From Acanthaster planci (taxonomy: Eukaryota; Echinodermata; Asteroidea; Valvatida; Acanthasteridae): DNA of 64,000 nucleotides. This document shows, one piece after another, positions 24,985 to 36,578 of this stretch (within the stretch, counting starts at the first letter, position 1; each line of letters opens with the position of its first letter). The position numbers and the translations under genes are program-made. Below the pieces are notes generated by a model. That model did not search any database and was not told the origin of the DNA. It worked only from the letters and a program-made list of their open reading frames with translations. The stretch spans positions 5,495,625 through 5,559,624 of the forward strand of contig NW_019091355.1 in assembly GCF_001949145.1 (NCBI RefSeq), in the 5' to 3' direction.

Positions 24985-27683
24985 ATTGAACGCACATTGG
25001 TCAGTGTGGCGGTGGTGATTAGATTTTACAATGAGCTTTATTGACAAACTCATCGATATTTTGTTTGATCCGGTCTCTCTTTGAATAATTTCTTTAGGGA
25101 GGATGTTCACGATTTGTCTGAAACATTTCTTGTCGAACGATGGTGTTTCTAAGACATGAGGCCCAGTTTGCAGTCTAGTGGAGTTTATCATCTCCTAACG
25201 ACGGATGGCATTGATGAAGTAATCTTATTAAATTCCTTAAAGATGGCTATTAAGCGAAATTAGGTGGACAACTCTCTACAGGTTCTTATACTTTGTTGGA
25301 CTCGACTTGCGGTCGTGAAACTTGTTCATCCCGCCAAAACAATCGCGAAACACTGGGCATGCGCGCTGTCAGCAATCGAGTGTAATTGCTTCAGCCGTGC
25401 GTGACGCCGATCGTACAGAGAGCAGGCCCACTCTGTCATGATGGATCGCAACCCCCGGGGTCAAATTATGCTCATATTTATTACATGGTACAATGATACA
25501 TCGCATGTCAGGCTCGGTTAAAATGCCTTAATACACTTCCCAGCTGTCTGCCGAAACCCTGGAGCCTCGCGCGGCAGGCTCTTCTCCGCCGGGAGAGAGT
25601 GAAGCCAAACACGCCGGGGCTTGATCAGAGGCGGCCGCCGCTCAGCTGATGATGGAGTGCAGGGAGTGTGGCCCGTATTTCACATTAGCGGGGCCACGCC
25701 GGGGTTAGACTGTTGGCAGACCCCACTCTCTATCTCTCCGTCTGTCTCTCTCTGTGTTCCGTGCCGCTGCCCCGCTCTTCCACTGGGGAAAAATTCAAGC
25801 ACGGAACACTAAGCCGAATGAAAGCTACTCTTTTCTGCCGTCTTCGGCTCGCGCTGAATACTTGCCTTGTAATTGTCTGGACACTAAAGGTCGAAATAGC
25901 TGTCCGAAATTCTTGTGGGATTTAAAAAATTTTATTTTCGAGGCAAAGAAATTGCTTGATTGAGTAGCCGCGGGCTTGAATTTAGTCGCTAGATGTGATT
26001 TGGCGCTCAGTGGCTGAGCCCATTATCGTCAAAGTGAGAGGCCGACGTGTCTTAATAATGTTACCAACTTTGCGCTTATATTTTTATTGGAATGTAGGGT
26101 GGATATGAATTTACAACATAAGATATAAGATGTGTCTCCCTTCCCAAAACAATTCTTGTGAGTCAGTGGTACACAGTTTTGAGGATAAGGATTGTCCATA
26201 AATGAACATTTTACATATGAGGTCTTGAAATTTTAGTCGTGGTTATTAGATGGAGTTAATGCGAAGCCAACACAATCCACGCTGGTCTGCAGTTTTCAAA
26301 GTCCATTTCTACCAAAGGCAAATCCAGTGGCGGCAACACTGATAGTTACAACTTTATCTCGGTATGTTATCTGCTGTCATTTATCAATACGTGCCTATAC
26401 TTAACTTCAGCCCAGCTGCAGTGAAACCTCAGCCACCGAGATGCTTCTCGACAAGGTGGGAAGAGGTCGCCATCTAGCCCTCATAAACAAAACGAAAATC
26501 TTCGCCGCTGAACCCGACTTAAAAGATCCTCTTCACAAGAAAAGTAGACCCTTCAAGTGTTGGCACTTGAAATGAGTGTTGACGTGTCGAGAGCCGTGAC
26601 TAGGAGTGGAAAGTTTCGCCCTGACCCCCCCCCCCGCCCGTCGCTGGGCGTGCATGCAGCGAGGGCGTTTTGTTAGTGTAAGAGATCACTCGTTTTTGTA
26701 ATCTGCCAGTGTCTCTTGGGGCGGAGGACTGTTGTTACCAAGGTGAGAGAGGACAAAAAGCAATACACAGTTTATTTTGGTTTTTTTTTGCTGTACAAAT
26801 TGGTATTGATCTTTCTCCTTGTCATAATCTTTTGTCATGCCCCTCGGTCGGTCAGGCTATCCGGTAGTGGGCCTTCCTGCGACTTGTTAATCAGGTGGTT
26901 TGTTTTTGTTATACTCAGAAGTCAGTGAGGTTGGTTTATGATTATACAAATCAGTGAGGTCTGGTTATGTCAAGGAATAATCTCAATAGGCCGGCACTTT
27001 GCTGAGCGCTGACCTGATACAGAGATTTCTGTTCCCACGTTATTTAGGAACTCGTTAAAATGGTTGGCAGTGTTAACAGCCGAACCCGAGAAGTGATGGC
27101 GTCTCAAGTTCAAATCACCTTACCTCGGTAGAATCAGAGAGAGGCACTGACCTCCCTCTCTCCACCTCAAGCCCCAGTTCCCGTCCACCATGCGCCAATC
27201 AGTGACAGTGATCTATGGGAGCGATCTCTGCCCTAATCAAGGGGATGCTCGCCCACCTGATCTCCTGCAGGAGGATCGTGCACGAGCCGGAGACTACTGC
27301 GGAGGGTGTCGCGGGCACGTCCCGCTGAGGGAATCGACTACCCGGCGAGATCAGAGGACATCAAATCACGACGGCCACTCCAAATGAGTTTTTCTATCAT
27401 CGGTAACGACCGGTGCGGAATACTAATGGACGGCGGAGACGGGGCGGTGATGGCCGGACGTGCCGTCGGACTCATCCGCCCGATAGCATGTGCGGATGAT
27501 GCCAACAGACTTGAGACTGACTAGATTTCAAACCCTGATGCATTTTAAAGGGGGGTATTCCTTTACATTGCGATAGTCATGCACATTTTTGAGAGTATAG
27601 GACTTCGAGTCCGTTACAGCTGAGTTCGAGGCTCAGTTTATTGGTTAGAGTAAAAAAGAAATTGATTTATACCTTGGAACTTG
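24985..27683. other. Non-coding, no gene recognised
   Basis: Unique DNA with the GC-rich block at 25.4-25.8 kb and an 11-base C run at 26625-26635. No domain in any open frame. Confidence 0.55.
25440..25800. promoter_or_regulatory. Unique GC-rich block, possible regulatory element
   Basis: Contains CAAATTATGCTCATATTTAT, then CpG-rich sequence through GGCGGCCGCCGC and a CT-rich stretch (CTCTATCTCTCCGTCTG). No open frame with a domain. Flagged only as a compositional island. Confidence 0.18.
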
Positions 27684-28211
27684 GCAGAGTTGTAATGACT
27701 CGAGTCCAACTCGAGTCACATTTTTGGGTGACTTGACTCGAGTCCCTGCGGGTAAATGACTACTCTACTCGAGACACTGTGAGCAAATGACTCAACTCGA
27801 CGTGGGTCCCTCGTCAGAATACCCGACTCGAGTGAAATTTAATAAGTATCGAGTACCCCAAGTAAAGCAAACTTGTTGCGAAAAAAATATTTGCAATAAT
27901 TTACAGTGCCGATTTATAAACTTCATGTGCTACTATCATCAAGGTAAGTAAATATGGTGACCACATATAGAAACCCAGAGGTGAAGTTGAAAATGCCCAA
28001 AACCGACTTTCTCCTTTGTTTTTAGTTAATGTAGTTTGTTCATATATTGGTGACTCGAGCTCAATACTCCACTCGACTCGACTTGACTTTTGTTGCTTAT
28101 CGACTCGATTTGACTTGAGTCACAACATTACAACGATTCGACTTGAGTCACTACATTACAACGATTTGACTCAACTCGAGTCTCAAAAATCAGTGTTTCG
28201 TCGCAACTCTG
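27684..28211. mobile_element. Non-autonomous DNA-transposon-like element rich in GACTCGAGTC palindromes
   Basis: The ends form a short terminal inverted repeat: CAGAGTTG at 27684-27691 and CAACTCTG at 28204-28211. Inside both ends are repeats of GTTGTAATG and of GACTCGAGTC or GACTCAACTCGAGTC. Near the right end a 28-bp unit is repeated (28112-28139 and 28140-28167). CAGAG-type ends with dense subterminal repeats resemble hAT elements, but no 8-bp target-site duplication is found at these edges (left flank GAACTTGG, right flank GAGTATAG). No transposase is encoded. Confidence 0.6.
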
Positions 28212-28877
28212 GAGTATAGGCACACAACACTGGCCTTGAGTACTCGAGTATCTTTGGGAATAGATAGGCTTCCAGTATCACCACCGGGGTAATATTTTTT
28301 CGTGGGGTTGCACGTGGAAGTAGATTTTAACGAGCATTATCTTCGAACGCAAGATATTAGATCAGGAACAAGAGTACGAAAATACCGGTTTGCTACATAG
28401 TGAGTGCAGAACAACTGCATGAATTTTCTCTGAGAATAGTCGTGAATACATTTCTGCCATCAGTCTTGGTGCAGTTTTAACGTATTCGTGTGGCATCTGG
28501 TCATGTGTGAACCACAAACCCTCTGCTGTATTCACAGCGAATCCTTCTCATGGATCTTTCTGCTATCATGCGTGCCTTTCTGAAAGCACTGAGCGAACTC
28601 AAGTAACACAAACTGCATTTACCATCATATGAGGTTTGATATGGTTGTTTTTGTCGCCACTTTCTTTACAACTTCAGTAACTTGTCCGTGACCCTTGTTC
28701 TGTGTGGCATAGCAAAACCAGTGATTGAGTAGTCAAATTGACTGGGTAAGCATTGCTTGTACAATACAATAAAAACAAAATCCAGTGGTAAGAGCGCATC
28801 GACCCAAAAAGATGCCACCGTGAATGGTGCAGTTTTCTTTGATATCTTCATGTTGAGTGGTCACCAAGTACAGTTCA

Positions 28878-29266
28878 TTTATATAAAACGGGTTTTGCCC
28901 TTACCCAACGTATTTTTTAATAAACACTGTATGCTCAGTGCTTGTCCGAGAGCTTGCGAAAAAAGTCACAAGCTTACTCGGGTGGGATTGGACCCACGAC
29001 CTCCTGCTTACTGGTGCAGACGTCTTAACCACTCAACCACCGAGCTTGCTGGGTCGGCTGGCCGGTCCAAGTCAGGTGAAGCAAGCGGGTACCGCGAACT
29101 ATTTTCAAGATGTATTTTTGCGTTGGGGAGATGTTAATTTATGTAACGGGTTTTGCCCTCGGACAAGCACTGAGCATACAGTGTTTATTAATATATACTT
29201 TGGGTAAGGCAAAACCCGTTATATAAATTAACATCTCCCCAACGCAAAAAAAATACATCTTGAAAA
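28878..29266 (+). mobile_element. tRNA-derived SINE insertion with inverted 5' part and 12-bp target-site duplication
   Basis: The 389-bp insertion is flanked by AAGTACAGTTCA at 28866-28877 and again at 29267-29278. The right part (about 29159-29266) is the SINE 3' end in plus orientation, ending AACATCTCCCCAACGC, then an A-rich tail. The left part (28878 to about 29158) is the same family in minus orientation: a tRNA Ser/Leu-like head at 29045-28981 (A box in GGTTGAGTGGTTAAGACG, B box in GGGTCCAATCCCA), a hairpin body, and CACTGAGCATACAGTG. The two parts share this body segment, giving an inverted repeat (29104-29150 against 29207-29264). An inverted 5' part inside a single target-site duplication is the mark of twin priming in LINE-driven retroposition. 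Confidence 0.82.
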
Positions 29267-29278
29267 AAGTACAGTTCA

Positions 29279-32200
29279 CTTGTCATAACTTCTTTTATTG
29301 TACACCAGGCATGTAACTCGGAATCAGTATTACACCCGAGCGCAAGCCATAAGTCATTGCTTACCCCAGAAAAAAAGATGAAGAGTACATGTACATTCGT
29401 TGCAAGTGTAGCCACGAGTTCAGTGGTTCAGCTGTCCAATGACGCACCACTTTCCTGACGTTGTTCACCTCTTGAGTGACGAGTTGTTGCGCCGTGCATG
29501 CTGCATTAAACTTTCCGAACCCTTTAATTCGCGTACCAAAAGTTCCTTCGGGTTTTACAGACAGTAAGTCCTTTCCTTGGCCCAGTTTCATCACTTTTTG
29601 ACGGGAAGCAAATAACCTCTGCTCACTATAGCGGACAGTTTATTTTGCAGTAACCACAAGCAGCTGCTGGGGCCTTTTGAAGAACTGCACGGGCCTTTGT
29701 GGAACATGTTACCCACTGAAATTCGTTCCACATCACTTTCCTCCTGCACAAACAGCTGTCAACAATTTTTTTCTCATGAGTAGTGGTGCAGTGGGTCCAT
29801 TTGGACATAGTTTACTCATTTTACTGTCGTTTTAAATGGAAAAATAGTGTGTTTTATCATGACTGTGTTGTCTTTTTACCCTGTTTACTTTCGGTTTTAT
29901 TGTACATTCATAAGTTTCCTTCACATTTTAAATGGCCAGATTGAACCCTTCGGTTGCCAAGAATTTTCGTTCCTCCTCGGTATTGCTTCTTCTTGTCATT
30001 TTTTATAACGAAACTGTATCTTTTAACGTGGAGAGAGTTTTTCATAAAGCATGTTTCACAGATACGCAAAGGATATTGCACTATATGCGCATGCGTGCAT
30101 CCGTAACTAAGGATTTGGGGTTAGCTGATGAACGATCCAGATCCCAACATTAGTTGTGCTCATACTGTTGCCTCTGGTCCGCAAAACTGAAAGATATCGG
30201 TCAGTTCATCAGAAGTCGCTGGCCCAGGTAAGAATAATTCTGATTCATACAGAGAACGGCAACAAAGGTATTGTACTGACTTGGCAGCCATCTTGGATGC
30301 ACGATCCTTTGTTTATGTCGAGTCCCCTGACAAATAGACATTTGACACGACTTTCCGGCCATGTCTGAGTTCATTACGAGGACGGGTGTATGGCCGCAGC
30401 ACTGATGGGGACATCTCCCCCCCCCCGGTTCTTGATGTTACTTGTGCGAACAACTATGGAAAAGCCCTCTGTGAAACACTAGCATTTATTTCTGTCATTG
30501 GCATCTGTTAGTAGGCCTATCTGTTGTCAGTGCATCATGGGTCCTTTATGTGCTGATAGGCTTTTGTACAGTACAATAAACCACAGGTCAAGATATTTCA
30601 CCACAGCCTTCACACAACCTCTGAATCAAGTTTACGCACAAGCCTACATTAAAAAGATTGCTCGACCTTCTTTCGTCGACTGCGGGTAATCTCCTTGTCT
30701 CCTACGTTTCAAATTGGATTCGATCATGAAACAGCCGTGCGGCACTCTCAGAAAGTGAGATATGGCGGGAGTGATCAGTGGATGATGCGTGCGATTTCAC
30801 TGAATTTATTTCACAAGTCCATCCCTTCACGAGGTCTGGGCACGCACTGCTCATTTGCCACGGTGGTTAATCTATTCATAGATGTATTACCCCTAATCAC
30901 CCGCAGCCTGTGATCCGGCCGACCAGCTCATCGAAAAGAGCTGTATAATTACTGTCATTAAGCATAATGGCATCTCCGTGGTAATTATTGACCACTACCA
31001 GAAGGCCAAGTTCACCCATGACCTGCCTTGATAATGGTCCTCCCCCCGAACGGCAAACAGGTTTTTTTTTCTTCAAATACTGGCAAGACGTATTTTTGGC
31101 TCTTGGGTTGCATAGCTGCGAACTGCTGTGACAGATTGAAGCGAGCGGAAACCACGTCGACTCCGCGCGCGCCATATATCAATAACTGAATTTTGGCATT
31201 TCATCCCGTAGATGTAACGAATTAAGCGCGGAAGCACCGCATGGTCTCATGCAAGTGTTCCCATCCCGTGGGATTTGGCGTGATGGATTGACAGCTTGAC
31301 AGGTCATCAGATACAGTCATGTCATGTAGGGGTTTTGTTCGTCCAGAGCGGCTCGCAGTTCAACGATCGTCAGAAGAAAAAAACACAGATTGACAGTCCT
31401 ACAGACACATGAAAATACAACTGACAGTTCGGTGTGACTGACTGATTGACTGTCAAGATACCGCCTGCAAAATGACGGGCCAGCAACAAACAGCAAACGA
31501 AAGTAGAAAACTGAACGAAAACACGAAATGAGAGGGATAAGCGAACAGATAAACCACCCAACAAGCCAACACTGAGACCTCACACTTCAAGTAAAATAAA
31601 GCCAATCTGAAGAAAACGCCAACCAGTTTATACTAACATAATTATGTTACCCTATCAATACAACTTCCTCCACGATATCCCCCTTTCTTTCGGGAGGGGG
31701 GTTTCATTCCACTGACCAGACTTTTGCCACTGCACTTTTTGACACGTCTCTCCGATATTTTCATGTTTTCAAGGGCCATATTTAGACCACGGTGATTCAC
31801 GATAATGCCCGACCACGCACCCAAAAATGAATGCCTAAAATGTGTCAACTGAGATTCCCTACGGACACCACGTCAGAAAATATTTGGACATCTTCTGACC
31901 GGTCTGATTAGCTTAGAATGTGTGAGATGAGGAAATATCCCATTTTGGGTCTCCCTCCGTTGCTGCTCAAAAATAATTATCAAATTAGGTGGCTTAGACA
32001 GGCAAAGAGTTTGTCAAGGACAGCGCTCATAAAACGTAAACATGACCTTAGATCTTGGAACGGTTACAGTGTTCAAAATACGATTTTGCATGCAAAAAAT
32101 AAGCTATGTGTACAGAGCCCAGGTCGTGAAAACATTTGACCTGAAAAGTCGTGTGGTTGTTTGTGGTTTGTTAATTTTGTGTTTGTTTACTTTTAAGTCG

Positions 32201-34420
32201 TCTAAAACATTTCGGACAGTTGATCAGAGCTGTTGTCATGATGATTAAAAAAGATAAAAAAAAAGTTCAAATGATGTTAGGCCTAAATGCTAGATATTCG
32301 GCTAACCCGCTAGTTGGTTGAACATGTCATGTCACAAATTATTGTCTAATACAGAAACAGTTTCGGTTCTGACACCCAATGTGTTTTCCCCAACCACAGT
32401 CTTTGAGTCAGCAATGTGTCTCTATACGTGCGTAGTCCATGGAATTGTATATGATTTAGCAGTACCCCCCCCCCCTTGACAAATTCGACAACTCGGGAGA
32501 ATGCTACGTCTAAATTTTAAGTAGAAACTTTTTGCTTGGTAAACTTCCCCCATCCCTCTCCTAATGAAAAACAAAATGCATGGCGCTGCTATTGGGGGAA
32601 ATCCACAGGTGGAGATTTTTAGTAGCTTTTTGTTTTTCTCGTGTTAATTAACAAATCGAGAAGGGGAGGAGTTGAACAAGGACTTAAGTAGATAATTTAG
32701 TGCAATTTCAAACTGAAGTCCCAGAAATACAGTCTTTTCCAAGTTGCAATAAGTGAATAACTTCGTGACGTTATTGAACTCGACCCTGATCTGATACATG
32801 ACTAAGTCTTGTAATCTTGCATATTTTTCAGTCACGATATCATTTTTTTGTCTATCAAAAGGCAGGATGGTCATATTCTCAATGGAAAGAGCCTCAGGCC
32901 TAATTATTTGAAAGGTTACGGAAGACAGGGGGCGACTTTAAGCACTGCGACCTTGAGACAAAATATGACGAGGTATAGTTGAAGAGTGAAGGCGGGTGGT
33001 TAATAGCTTTGAAAATGCCAACAGAAACGTGGCAAACACGAAAGTGTAATAGGCCGCGGCTTCTTGGGAAAAACTCAGTCACTAATTTGCTTTAATCAAA
33101 AGGAGATGTGTAGTGTGCGGTCTTGCATCATGACCTTCAAGAAAAATGACAGGGCACTCCCGAAAAAAATCATAGCGTTAATGGGCAGAGACGGGGAGTG
33201 ACGGGCGAGAGAAGTGGGGAGGTAGATCGAGGGAGCAAGGCCGAGTCTAGGCCCCCCTCACTCTTGCCCTCGTCCTTGGTCTTCCATCGCCTTTTAACTG
33301 ACGTCTGTCAGTCGGCATTTCCTCCCAGAGACATCATCCTAGCAGCAGGGTTTCCTGAGACGGGATATCAGGAGAAGATGGTGGTTATGCGCTGAGACGG
33401 GGGAGAGGACACCGCCTCACACCGGGAGGAACAGTCGGGTAGAGATTGCTACTACAGCCGCAGAGCCTGGTCCACGCGTTGCGTCCCAAGGGCCCGTCAG
33501 GCCTCATTCTGTGTAGTTGCAAAAGTGACGGCTGTAATTTAAAACACTGGGATCTGTCAATTCGGAGCTTCCTGGTTTTGAGGGCAGCTCAAGACGCCCG
33601 GGCCCGGATCCATGTGTGCGAAGTCGGCCAAGTTCAGCTTTACCCCCTCCCCCCAGCCGAGTTTATTATTGATGGGGGAGGGGGGCCCAGCTCCCCGGAC
33701 CCCGTGCATCAAGTTCACTTTACCGGCGTGTGAGTAATACCCACCCATTTCGACTGATGGATGTGTGTCATCGAGTGTATTGCAAAAACCTTGGCGTTGT
33801 TCTTCCCCTCGCTTACATTCATTTCCTTGTTTGTACAATAAAACCGAGAAAGAAACGCACAATAATGAGTTGGCAATTTAAAAGGCGCACACCCAAGCGA
33901 TTGCAGTTGTTCCTTGCCCTACGGCTTCCCTGGAAAGCACTTGTGTAGTCTTGACTAGCGAGCCCAATATCCCTTTCTAAACTCGTTAATTCTAACGATC
34001 CAAGGCACCAGCTTGATTTTACATCAAGATCATATTTCCCCGAGAAAAGTGGCACGTCAGCCACTACGCACCGCTTTAATTTATTGCATGTGTACAAACA
34101 GGTCCGCTAAGGAAATCTTTCACGCCATTGGTTGCAAATCTGACTTCTGTGTTTGTCACGCCAGGCTTGATAACTTTTTGTCGCTCCGTCAACTTGGAAC
34201 CTTGTTAAGGGATGGTGGTTTTGGACATGCCATGACAAGATGTATCAGCCTGAAACCCTCCATCAGCAACCCCTCTCCTCTCGTGATCCTCTTCTCGTTT
34301 GATTCCTAAAGACTTTGAACTGAAGACGGGCTGCCAATAGAGGATCTACTGTGTTCAGCTGGTTTATACTTGCATTTTCACCGAAACACTTGTGCTGTGT
34401 AATGATGTGCATGAGGTGCC
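29279..34420. other. Non-coding, no gene recognised
   Basis: Holds C runs at 30417-30426 and 32465-32475 and the TAATTA block at 30.85-31.03 kb. A GC-rich stretch at 33.2-33.8 kb (CCCCTCCCCCCAGCC) gives overlapping open frames without domains. Confidence 0.55.
30850..31030. promoter_or_regulatory. Candidate conserved non-coding element with paired TAATTA sites
   Basis: Two homeodomain cores TAATTA (30946-30951 and 30982-30987) lie in unique, balanced-composition sequence that also has CCCTAATCACC and GTCATTAAG. There are no long homopolymers and no open frame of interest. It resembles typical developmental enhancers, but conservation cannot be seen here. Confidence 0.3.
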
Positions 34421-34700
34421 CAGTAACGTATTCAGCCTTTGGTGTGGGGGGGGTCTAAAGCGAATGCGGCTTCGGGCTTATTTGACATGATGTTTGGGGA
34501 AGAAGAAATATCAAAAGTCTTACGGTCCCGAAATCCCAGCGTTTATTTCATGGTGTTGTTTTCATACATGGTTTTGGTGCTTATATTTGATATATGAATA
34601 TGAAAGTAAAAATTAAATAAATGATAAATAAATAGTAGAATACAAGTAAAAGTGAAAAATCCGGGAGGGGCAAGTTAACCCCCCCCCGGCTGGATGAGCC
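34421..34700 (+). repeat. Dispersed repeat with G/C homopolymers, copy 1
   Basis: Landmarks in order: AACGTATTCAGCCTTTGGTG, a run of 8 G, GCGGCTTCGGGCTTATTTG, ACATGATGTTTGG, AATATCAAAAGTCTTA, TTTATTTCATGGTGTTG, TTTTGGTGCTTATATTTGAT, then AGGGGCAAGTTAACC with a run of C and GGCTGGAT. The same landmarks recur inverted at 39.7-40.1 kb. No terminal repeat or coding sequence is seen, so the class is unknown. Confidence 0.7.
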
Positions 34701-34764
34701 ACTGTGAGCTGAGGGCCGCGATATCATGTTAAGTCTCAATGCAACAGCCGTCGGTAGATTGACA

Positions 34765-34782
34765 TTTCATTCATTCATTCAA
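34765..34782. repeat. (TTCA)n short tandem repeat
   Basis: About four TTCA units, equal to TGAA on the other strand. It resembles the 3' tail of L2-type LINEs as seen at 21.55 kb, but no ORF2 remnant is visible beside it on the expected side. Confidence 0.75.
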
Positions 34783-35040
34783 CACCTCCGAAACTACAGG
34801 CACCAACCAGCGGACAACCGTTCCTCGGGTCCTCGGATGCAATAGTTGTGGGGTTGACGCCTTGCCGACCTTGAAGATAACTGAGCTAGAGGAGCTTTTC
34901 CAGCCTCCCAACTACCTCCCTAGCGTAATCTGCCACCTGCGCACGTTTGACGCTTAAAGGGCCGCTGCGGTCCTTACTAATCTTGCCTAATGTGTGCTGG
35001 GAGGACATGATGCAGTTGTGACATAACGCTGTCACAAACG

Positions 35041-35063
35041 ATGTGCGCGCGCGTGCGCACGTA
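35041..35063. other. 23-bp alternating purine-pyrimidine tract (Z-DNA prone)
   Basis: Every base alternates purine and pyrimidine through a GCGCGCGC core (ATGTGCGCGCGCGTGCGCAC and onward). Such tracts can adopt the Z form under negative supercoiling. No gene start is near it. Confidence 0.7.
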
Positions 35064-36434
35064 ACAAAAGGGTAATCTTAGCACGGGTTAATTTAAGCCC
35101 GTGACAAAATAGCTGTGAAGTTGGAGCTTCCCAAGGACCATTTGTTTTCCGGTCTTTGCACTATTGGTCAGCCACCAGACTGTGAGATCCCGTTTTACAG
35201 AGACAGATATCTCATACCTCATGAGACTAATTGGATAGTTATTATTTGTAGAAGGATCCGCTGTTTTGTTTAAGTTTATCACAAAATTAATATCTCTGAC
35301 CCTGACTCATTTCCACTCACTATTGTTTTGTGACAATAATGCTCAGACGAGCTTTGTTAATAATCATTAAGGCTACGTTTGAATGTCATTTTATTTTGTT
35401 TTTTTATTCACGTTTGATCTGGGAAAGAAAATGTTTAATTCAACCAAGCAGTATATACCGTTCTCTGTATATAGGAAATCAAACTTGACATAGGAAGGCA
35501 AGCGGTCTCGACGGAAAGGCGTTGAGCGCTTATAAAAACGGGGTCATGTGTTGGAGTCTTGGCACTGATGTATTATACGTTAGTACATACATTTGCTGTT
35601 ATTTGATTGAGTGAAATAATGTAGCACTGTCTGGACTCATCTCTGGCAAAATTGTTCTGGACAAAATTCAGCGCAAGCTTTGTCAAAGTGATGAAATTCC
35701 TTTTATAATATCGTGAGTTCCATTGCGTGACCGTGCGGTGAATGGAGCGTAGCTTCTCTTTAACAGGCTTAATAGTTGACTGGTCTTCATCGCTTGTCGT
35801 CAAGCATCGGCCGCCACTCATCTTCGACTGAGATGAGGGGTGTAATTAAACATGAAGGAGCCCTACACGCTGGGGCGTTCATTAATAATTGGCGAGCGGC
35901 TGAACTTGGCAACCGTCTCGAGGGACTGGAAGGGTCCGGTGTAGCAAGGCATCACGATCTGTGACGCCAGCGATGCACGTTCGGCCCCGTTTCCACTGTT
36001 GATCAGCTGAGTAAGGCATGCTGGAAATCTTCCCAAATTGGGAGATGTCGCTTCCCAGACTTCAGCCTCAGGCTCCAGCTGGAGAAGGTTGAAAGTTTCA
36101 AAACTGGTGTTACCACAATGAAACTGTTGCTTACCCGAACTCTAAAACCTGCCCTTGAACCCGGGCCCCGTCATCGTATTTTGCCCTCCTGTTTTGTACT
36201 CTTATCAAAACCAGTAAAACTGTGCGTTGTAAAAGACATAATTATGCTCGTTTTTGTAGAAAACTCGAGACTTTGGATCTGCGATGGCATTTAGATTTGC
36301 CATAATAATTAGAAAGAGCTACATCATAGGACAAGAAAAAAGTCTTGCAGATAAAGATGAAGTGTCTAAAATGTCAGGATTCAGAGGTTTATCACTTAGA
36401 TATCGCAAGTTCGTTAGTATGATGAGATAGTACT

Positions 36435-36578
36435 GAGTACCGAATGTGACGTCATTTTCAACCAGGAAGTGTAGTGCAAATGAAAGGAGTACGCGCGCGT
36501 GTTGGTTCACACACTGGTTCTCTCGTAATGCCTTTTACCCACGTAAGTGTGTGCGTGACGTATTCACTTCTGTGCTCT
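36435..36578 (-). mobile_element. MITE copy C, inverted relative to A and B
   Basis: Read on the minus strand it starts AGAGCACAGAAGTGAATACG and ends TGACGTCACATTCGGTACTC. The middle has GTAAAAGGCATTACGAGAG and CCAACACGCGCGCGTACTCC, matching copies A and B. It contains a full palindromic CRE, TGACGTCA, at 36447-36454. It is about 144 bp and non-coding. Confidence 0.72.

Larger units (their letters stand above)
34701..36434. other. Non-coding, no gene recognised
   Basis: Contains the TTCA repeat and the Z-DNA-prone tract. A unique piece at 35.82-36.06 kb (CATTAATAATTGGCGAGC) looks enhancer-like, but nothing more can be said. Confidence 0.5.

Noticed and set aside
28981-29045. A real tRNA-Ser or tRNA-Leu gene on the minus strand
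   Set aside because: A and B boxes are recognisable, but it sits inside a retroposed element with a target-site duplication and lacks a proper tRNA fold.
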